Shown in pieces: positions 60,423 through 64,000 of a stretch of DNA of 64,000 nt. A program made the position numbers and the translations under genes. The stretch comes from a virus: positions 1-64,000 of IMG/VR virus record IMGVR_UViG_3300028045_000007; one strand, given 5' to 3'. Positions within the stretch are counted from its first letter, which is position 1; each line of letters opens with the position of its first letter. The notes beneath the pieces are model-generated. The model saw only the letters and a program-made list of their open reading frames with translations, made no database searches and had not been told where the DNA came from.

Positions 60423-60961
60423 CACTACTACCTAGTAATCAAGATCTTACGGCAGCCAGCGGTTTAGTCAATATACCGTTCCTGGAGGGTATTTATCATT
60501 CTATGATGGATGAGGCGATGCTTGATATGGGGCGTGTGGTGACATTTCATTTGCCAGCTATTAGACAACAAGATACGACCACACAAAGCAAGGCTGCTCC
60601 ACAACAGTTTAATCCTTTCTTTGGTGGAGTTGCTGTACCGCAACATACCACTAGGCAGCCGGGGGTGCAGGTTACGCATCGCGATGTCAATTACAATGCT
60701 CAGATTGTGCTTGGACCGCAAAAAGTTGATAATGATGCCCAGGGCATCGGCGAATTGCTTGATGGCGAAGCAATGATTACTGTTGTTATTGAGGCATTAG
60801 AACACGTTGAAGAGGCTCATAGCGTCAGCATCGAGGGTCGTCGCTATGCTGTTCAGCATCCTACTCGCCCGGTTGGCTTTAGCCAAAGACGTTATCTAAT
60901 GGTAAAGCTTAGAGAGATTCAAGAGCTTGAGCCAGGAACCCCCGACAATACGGTTGGCTAA
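60419..60961 (+). CDS. Unknown virion-region protein, 180 residues
   Basis: MTLLPSNQDLTAASGLVNIP, a Gln/Thr-rich loop and a beta-helical C-terminus (SVSIEGRRYAVQHPTRPVGF). No family recognised. Overlaps the upstream stop (ATGA). Likely a neck or tail completion protein by position. Confidence 0.65.
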   Translation: MTLLPSNQDLTAASGLVNIPFLEGIYHSMMDEAMLDMGRVVTFHLPAIRQQDTTTQSKAAPQQFNPFFGGVAVPQHTTRQPGVQVTHRDVNYNAQIVLGPQKVDNDAQGIGELLDGEAMITVVIEALEHVEEAHSVSIEGRRYAVQHPTRPVGFSQRRYLMVKLREIQELEPGTPDNTVG

Positions 60962-60963
60962 TC

Positions 60964-61989
60964 ATGGGACTTGAATATAAACTACGCAGCTTGCTAAAGT
61001 TGAACTATAAGTTCTTCATTGACATGCATATGTTACGTGAAGGGGCTTTCACTACGATAGCATCTGGAGCAACATTCTATGATGGTAGCGACATGAGTGT
61101 TCTACTGCCAGATGCTCATGCAGATGATACGTTATATGGCGTTGCAGACGGACAAGTGTGGCAATCTCCTTTTCGACAATGGGTATACGAGTCTGGTGTT
61201 CCTCTCGATGGCACCAACGTTCCGTCGCCGCCTCTAGTTGCTTCGGGCGTTTACATTGAGGGTGCCTTCAGGGCTACAAATGATGCTGTCTTCCCGCACA
61301 CCATCGATTACATTAATGGTAGAGTAATCTTTGACACCCCTCAATCATTGGATTTACAGGTACACGGAGAATTCTCGACGCGAGAGGTTCGTGTAGGGTT
61401 TGAGCATGAGTTCAACCGACAGTTTAATACGGGGTTTTTGAATAGTAAGTATACTACAAACCCACTCACGTCCATGCAGTTGGTTTATCCTTCTGGTGCA
61501 GCACAACCATTCCCAGCCGTTTTTATTGAAGTAGATCGTCGAGACTTTAGTGCTTTCGAACTAGGAAACCGCAGTGCAATCATCGAAGACGAAATTAAGC
61601 TACATGTTTGGGCCGTCAATGACATTCAGCGTGACAACATTGTGGATATCTTAACTGGACAATGGCGTAAAGCATTGCCCATGATAGACTTCAATATTGC
61701 ACCATTGCCGCTTTCTGGCATATACAATACCTTGTCTCCTGAATATGTTGCATATCAGACTATGCTGAGAAATACAACTCTAGTGACCACAATTGGCTCT
61801 GGAGTGCCGATTCGATACATCTCTCACATCGATGAAGCGTATGCTCAAAATCTTCCCGCTGCGGAGGAATATGAGAGGGCGTTGGTGACGTATGTAGTCA
61901 AAGTATATCTTAACGCTCCAACTACGCCGCTAGGACAGGTTTTCGGTCCCATCACTACATTGCCGACTATACAGGACCCCGGTATTTAG
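60964..61989 (+). CDS. Unknown virion protein, 341 residues
   Basis: MGLEYKLRSLLKLNYKFFID, then an alternation of beta strands and aromatic loops, with GRVIFDTPQSLDLQVHGEFS and FNRQFNTGFLNSKYTTNPLT. Tail-related by position before the tube-like gene. No family recognised. Confidence 0.65.
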   Translation: MGLEYKLRSLLKLNYKFFIDMHMLREGAFTTIASGATFYDGSDMSVLLPDAHADDTLYGVADGQVWQSPFRQWVYESGVPLDGTNVPSPPLVASGVYIEGAFRATNDAVFPHTIDYINGRVIFDTPQSLDLQVHGEFSTREVRVGFEHEFNRQFNTGFLNSKYTTNPLTSMQLVYPSGAAQPFPAVFIEVDRRDFSAFELGNRSAIIEDEIKLHVWAVNDIQRDNIVDILTGQWRKALPMIDFNIAPLPLSGIYNTLSPEYVAYQTMLRNTTLVTTIGSGVPIRYISHIDEAYAQNLPAAEEYERALVTYVVKVYLNAPTTPLGQVFGPITTLPTIQDPGI

Positions 61990-62068
61990 TGTACTATCGT
62001 TTAGCGGCAATGGTACCACGCTGTGAGATTTTGAGTTCATGAACTGCCCCGATTAGGGAGGAAACAAT

Positions 62069-63487
62069 ATGGCTAACAACAACCGTGTCTTCTGGGCGAT
62101 CGAGCAAGTCGCCATTAAAGATAACGCAGCTCCTCCGACTGGGGCTGTGGCACCTGTAAACTCACGAGAGTTTAGTACAGGCGTCCTTGCTTCTGGTATT
62201 GACGAGATTGGGGGTATCTGGGAGGTACCTCGTGGTCTTCAAAGTATTGGTATGTCCACGACGTTTAATCTTGAGCAAGTTTTCCAACTTGGACAAGTAG
62301 AGCTTTACGAGTATTCTGAGCGTCAACCAGATATTGAAGTCACCATGTCAAAGATTATCGACGGTACCAAGCCGTTGTTCTTGATGGTGACCGATCCGGC
62401 TGGTGCTAATGACATTGTGGCTCGTACTACCAGTTATCGAGTCGATGTTGCTCTCCAGATCTATCCTGATTCACAATTCCGTGCCACCGGCAGACCGCAG
62501 TCTATTGTTACTGCTTCCGGCATGTACTTGTCCAACGTCTCGTACGTTTTCCCGATTGATGGTGCGGTCACCGAAGACGTAACGTTAGTTGGTAACGACA
62601 AGATTTGGGGTTCGATCGTGGCGGTTAGTGGTCAAACTGCTGGTCATGATGGCGGTCAAGGTGGCGGCGAGCCGCTGGTTCCGTGGCCCGATGCTCAAGA
62701 TGGTGAGACTCCTATGGCTCCGGAAGGTACACCATCTGGTGTATTTGGTCACGATGGCCTGACTTCGGCTCTTGTCGAAGGTGGTGCGTCAGAATTGGCT
62801 GGCGGCACAGATCGTTTTGGTGTTATCATCGTAGGTTCTGGCGTACAGCGTCGCGAAGAGATTGACATCCGTCGCTCTATTCTACCGCGAGATATTCCTG
62901 GTGTCATTAGTCCTGTTGTGTCTGGTATTGATGCGGCCTATGTAAACGGCGGCGGTGGTGCTGAGGGTCCTGGTACCCTGCTTGGCACCGACGTGTTGAT
63001 TGGTAATGCCAACACTGACTATATTGCAGAGCACGTTCAGTCAATCACTTTGTCCTTCGCGATTGCACGTGAAGACATCTTTGAACTTGGTTCGAAGCGT
63101 CCATACGTCAAGGTGCCTGATTATCCGCTAGAGGCGACGACTGCTGTTGAGGTTATCACGGCTCAGGGTGACTTGGTTGATGCCACTTCTACTCCTGATT
63201 ATGGTGGTGACAACACATCGTCCTCTAACACGGTTATCATCCGTACTTGCGATGGTCTCCAGGTTGACCTTGGTGACACCAACCGTCTGACGGGCGTTGA
63301 TATGGGTGGCGGAGATGCTGGCGGTGACAATATGACTGTTACCTACAACTACTCTAGCTTTAACGTATTCAACGTTTCTCATGACTTCTTCCAGCCCAAC
63401 CACCGTGTTTTAGTATTCGAAACCGGGAACAGTCGCTTCAACGTTGGGGCTCCTTCGTTCCTGCGTTCTGATTTGGGTATCTTCTAG
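62069..63487 (+). CDS. Tail tube-like structural protein, 472 residues
   Basis: MANNNRVFWAIEQVAIKDNA, then GIWEVPRGLQSIGMSTTFNL and VELYEYSERQPDIEVTMSKI, beta-rich as in tube proteins. A Gly/Asp/Pro-rich middle (GGQGGGEPLVPWPDAQDG) looks like a linker or surface insertion. The AGGGAGGAAAC site is strong and the gene has its own leader and a terminator behind it, which fits an abundant structural protein. Confidence 0.6.
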   Translation: MANNNRVFWAIEQVAIKDNAAPPTGAVAPVNSREFSTGVLASGIDEIGGIWEVPRGLQSIGMSTTFNLEQVFQLGQVELYEYSERQPDIEVTMSKIIDGTKPLFLMVTDPAGANDIVARTTSYRVDVALQIYPDSQFRATGRPQSIVTASGMYLSNVSYVFPIDGAVTEDVTLVGNDKIWGSIVAVSGQTAGHDGGQGGGEPLVPWPDAQDGETPMAPEGTPSGVFGHDGLTSALVEGGASELAGGTDRFGVIIVGSGVQRREEIDIRRSILPRDIPGVISPVVSGIDAAYVNGGGGAEGPGTLLGTDVLIGNANTDYIAEHVQSITLSFAIAREDIFELGSKRPYVKVPDYPLEATTAVEVITAQGDLVDATSTPDYGGDNTSSSNTVIIRTCDGLQVDLGDTNRLTGVDMGGGDAGGDNMTVTYNYSSFNVFNVSHDFFQPNHRVLVFETGNSRFNVGAPSFLRSDLGIF

Positions 63488-63501
63488 TAAGGTACTGTTC
63501 G

Positions 63502-63537
63502 GCGGCGAGGTCTCGGGGGTGATCTCGCCGCTCTTTC
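63502..63537 (+). terminator. Hairpin after the tube-like gene
   Basis: GGCGAGGTC...GATCTCGCC with a CTCTTTCT tail. Weak but followed by a second, better terminator. Confidence 0.6.
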
Positions 63538-63579
63538 TACCCCCAGGTGCAAGGTACAATTCGTTTTGCGTACACAGTA

Positions 63580-63604
63580 GGGGCACCATCGTGCCCCTTT
63601 TTTA
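63580..63604 (+). terminator. Rho-independent terminator
   Basis: GGGGCAC-CATC-GTGCCCC (63580-63597) followed by six T, right before the next gene. Confidence 0.85.
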
Positions 63605-63606
63605 GT

Positions 63607-64000
63607 ATGACGGTACAGGATAAAATCAATAAGCTTTTGTGGGATCGTAGATGTGTCGTGTTTCCTAGCGACATGGAGATCCCAGATGGTCTAGAATATG
63701 TTATGTTGTTGGACCTGACGTTAGAAGACCGCAATCGCTATATCATGGTACGCGATTTAGAGGAACGCAAGAATCGTGCTATGGGAGTCCCTACCGAGGG
63801 TGAGCTACTTGACAATGCTCGTGCGGGGGGATATTGGGGCGACGTAGAGACAGAGATCGAAAGTCATGCCGACGAACACTTGGCTTTTCTTGAGGCAGAA
63901 TTTAACGCAAAGAAGAAGTTTAAATCTCGTCAAAATATCATCAAGAAACAGATTGAAGATACGATTGCCAAGCAAGAGTGGGTAAAGCGTAAACGCAATG
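63607..64000 (+). CDS. Tail-assembly-region protein, N-terminal part (runs off right edge)
   Basis: From ATG 63607 the open frame reaches the window end: MTVQDKINKLLWDRRCVVFP, then PDGLEYVMLLDLTLEDRNRY and a basic/acidic helical part (LEAEFNAKKKFKSRQNIIKK). A position after the tube gene is where tail assembly chaperones lie. No family recognised. Confidence 0.65.
   Translation, partial: MTVQDKINKLLWDRRCVVFPSDMEIPDGLEYVMLLDLTLEDRNRYIMVRDLEERKNRAMGVPTEGELLDNARAGGYWGDVETEIESHADEHLAFLEAEFNAKKKFKSRQNIIKKQIEDTIAKQEWVKRKRN

Overview
The window is a contiguous piece of a large tailed double-stranded DNA bacteriophage (Caudoviricetes) genome. It holds a recognisable head and tail module (large terminase, portal, prohead-protease/scaffold-like protein, HK97-type capsid protein candidate, tail-tube-like protein), rIIA/rIIB homologues, phage-encoded tRNAs and about a hundred mostly small, tightly packed genes. 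The host cannot be named from sequence alone. Lipobox lipoproteins, sigma70-type promoters (TTGAC-16-TATACT) and Shine-Dalgarno sites on part of the genes show a bacterial host. The very common leaderless gene starts point towards a host group that tolerates leaderless mRNA well (Deinococcota and Actinomycetota are known examples); that is inference.

Layout. 1-11.6 kb runs on the minus strand: the start of an HNH endonuclease, a tRNA-His-like gene, a 1.2-1.3 kb ORF-free and strongly structured stretch behind a near-perfect promoter (candidate giant non-coding RNA), rIIB and rIIA, a radical SAM enzyme, a metabolite/RNA-repair-like group (macro domain, metallophosphoesterase, receiver-like cyclic-phosphate-processing domain), then a run of very small genes. 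11.75-15 kb holds an initiator-type tRNA-fMet, repeats, terminators and an interrupted tRNA-like RNA. 12.7-30.7 kb runs on the plus strand with about 45 small genes, most of them with a private promoter. In 20-30 kb these genes are separated by a repeated cassette (terminator hairpin, two inverted repeats, A-rich tract, promoter). 30.8-43.7 kb runs on the minus strand and is rich in exported proteins and lipoproteins, with metallophosphoesterase, nucleotidyltransferase, SLOG-family, deoxycytidylate-deaminase and matrixin-like protease genes. 43.7-64 kb runs on the plus strand: a sigma-like protein, an HTH protein, two glycosyltransferases, a FkbM methyltransferase, an ERCC4-type nuclease and the virion morphogenesis genes.

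The most striking pattern is regulatory. In 28 transcription units the -10 hexamer lies exactly 5 or 6 nt before the start codon, with a 16-17 nt spacer to the -35, so RNA synthesis should begin at or next to the start codon. The same phage encodes its own tRNA-fMet. Together these suggest an expression strategy built on leaderless early mRNAs, supported by a viral initiator tRNA, and insulated gene by gene with a repeated terminator/promoter cassette. In three places the -35 box sits inside the loop of the preceding terminator-like hairpin.

All calls are from reading the sequence and recalling protein families; no database search was possible. Small genes with no recognisable family are marked as unknown.
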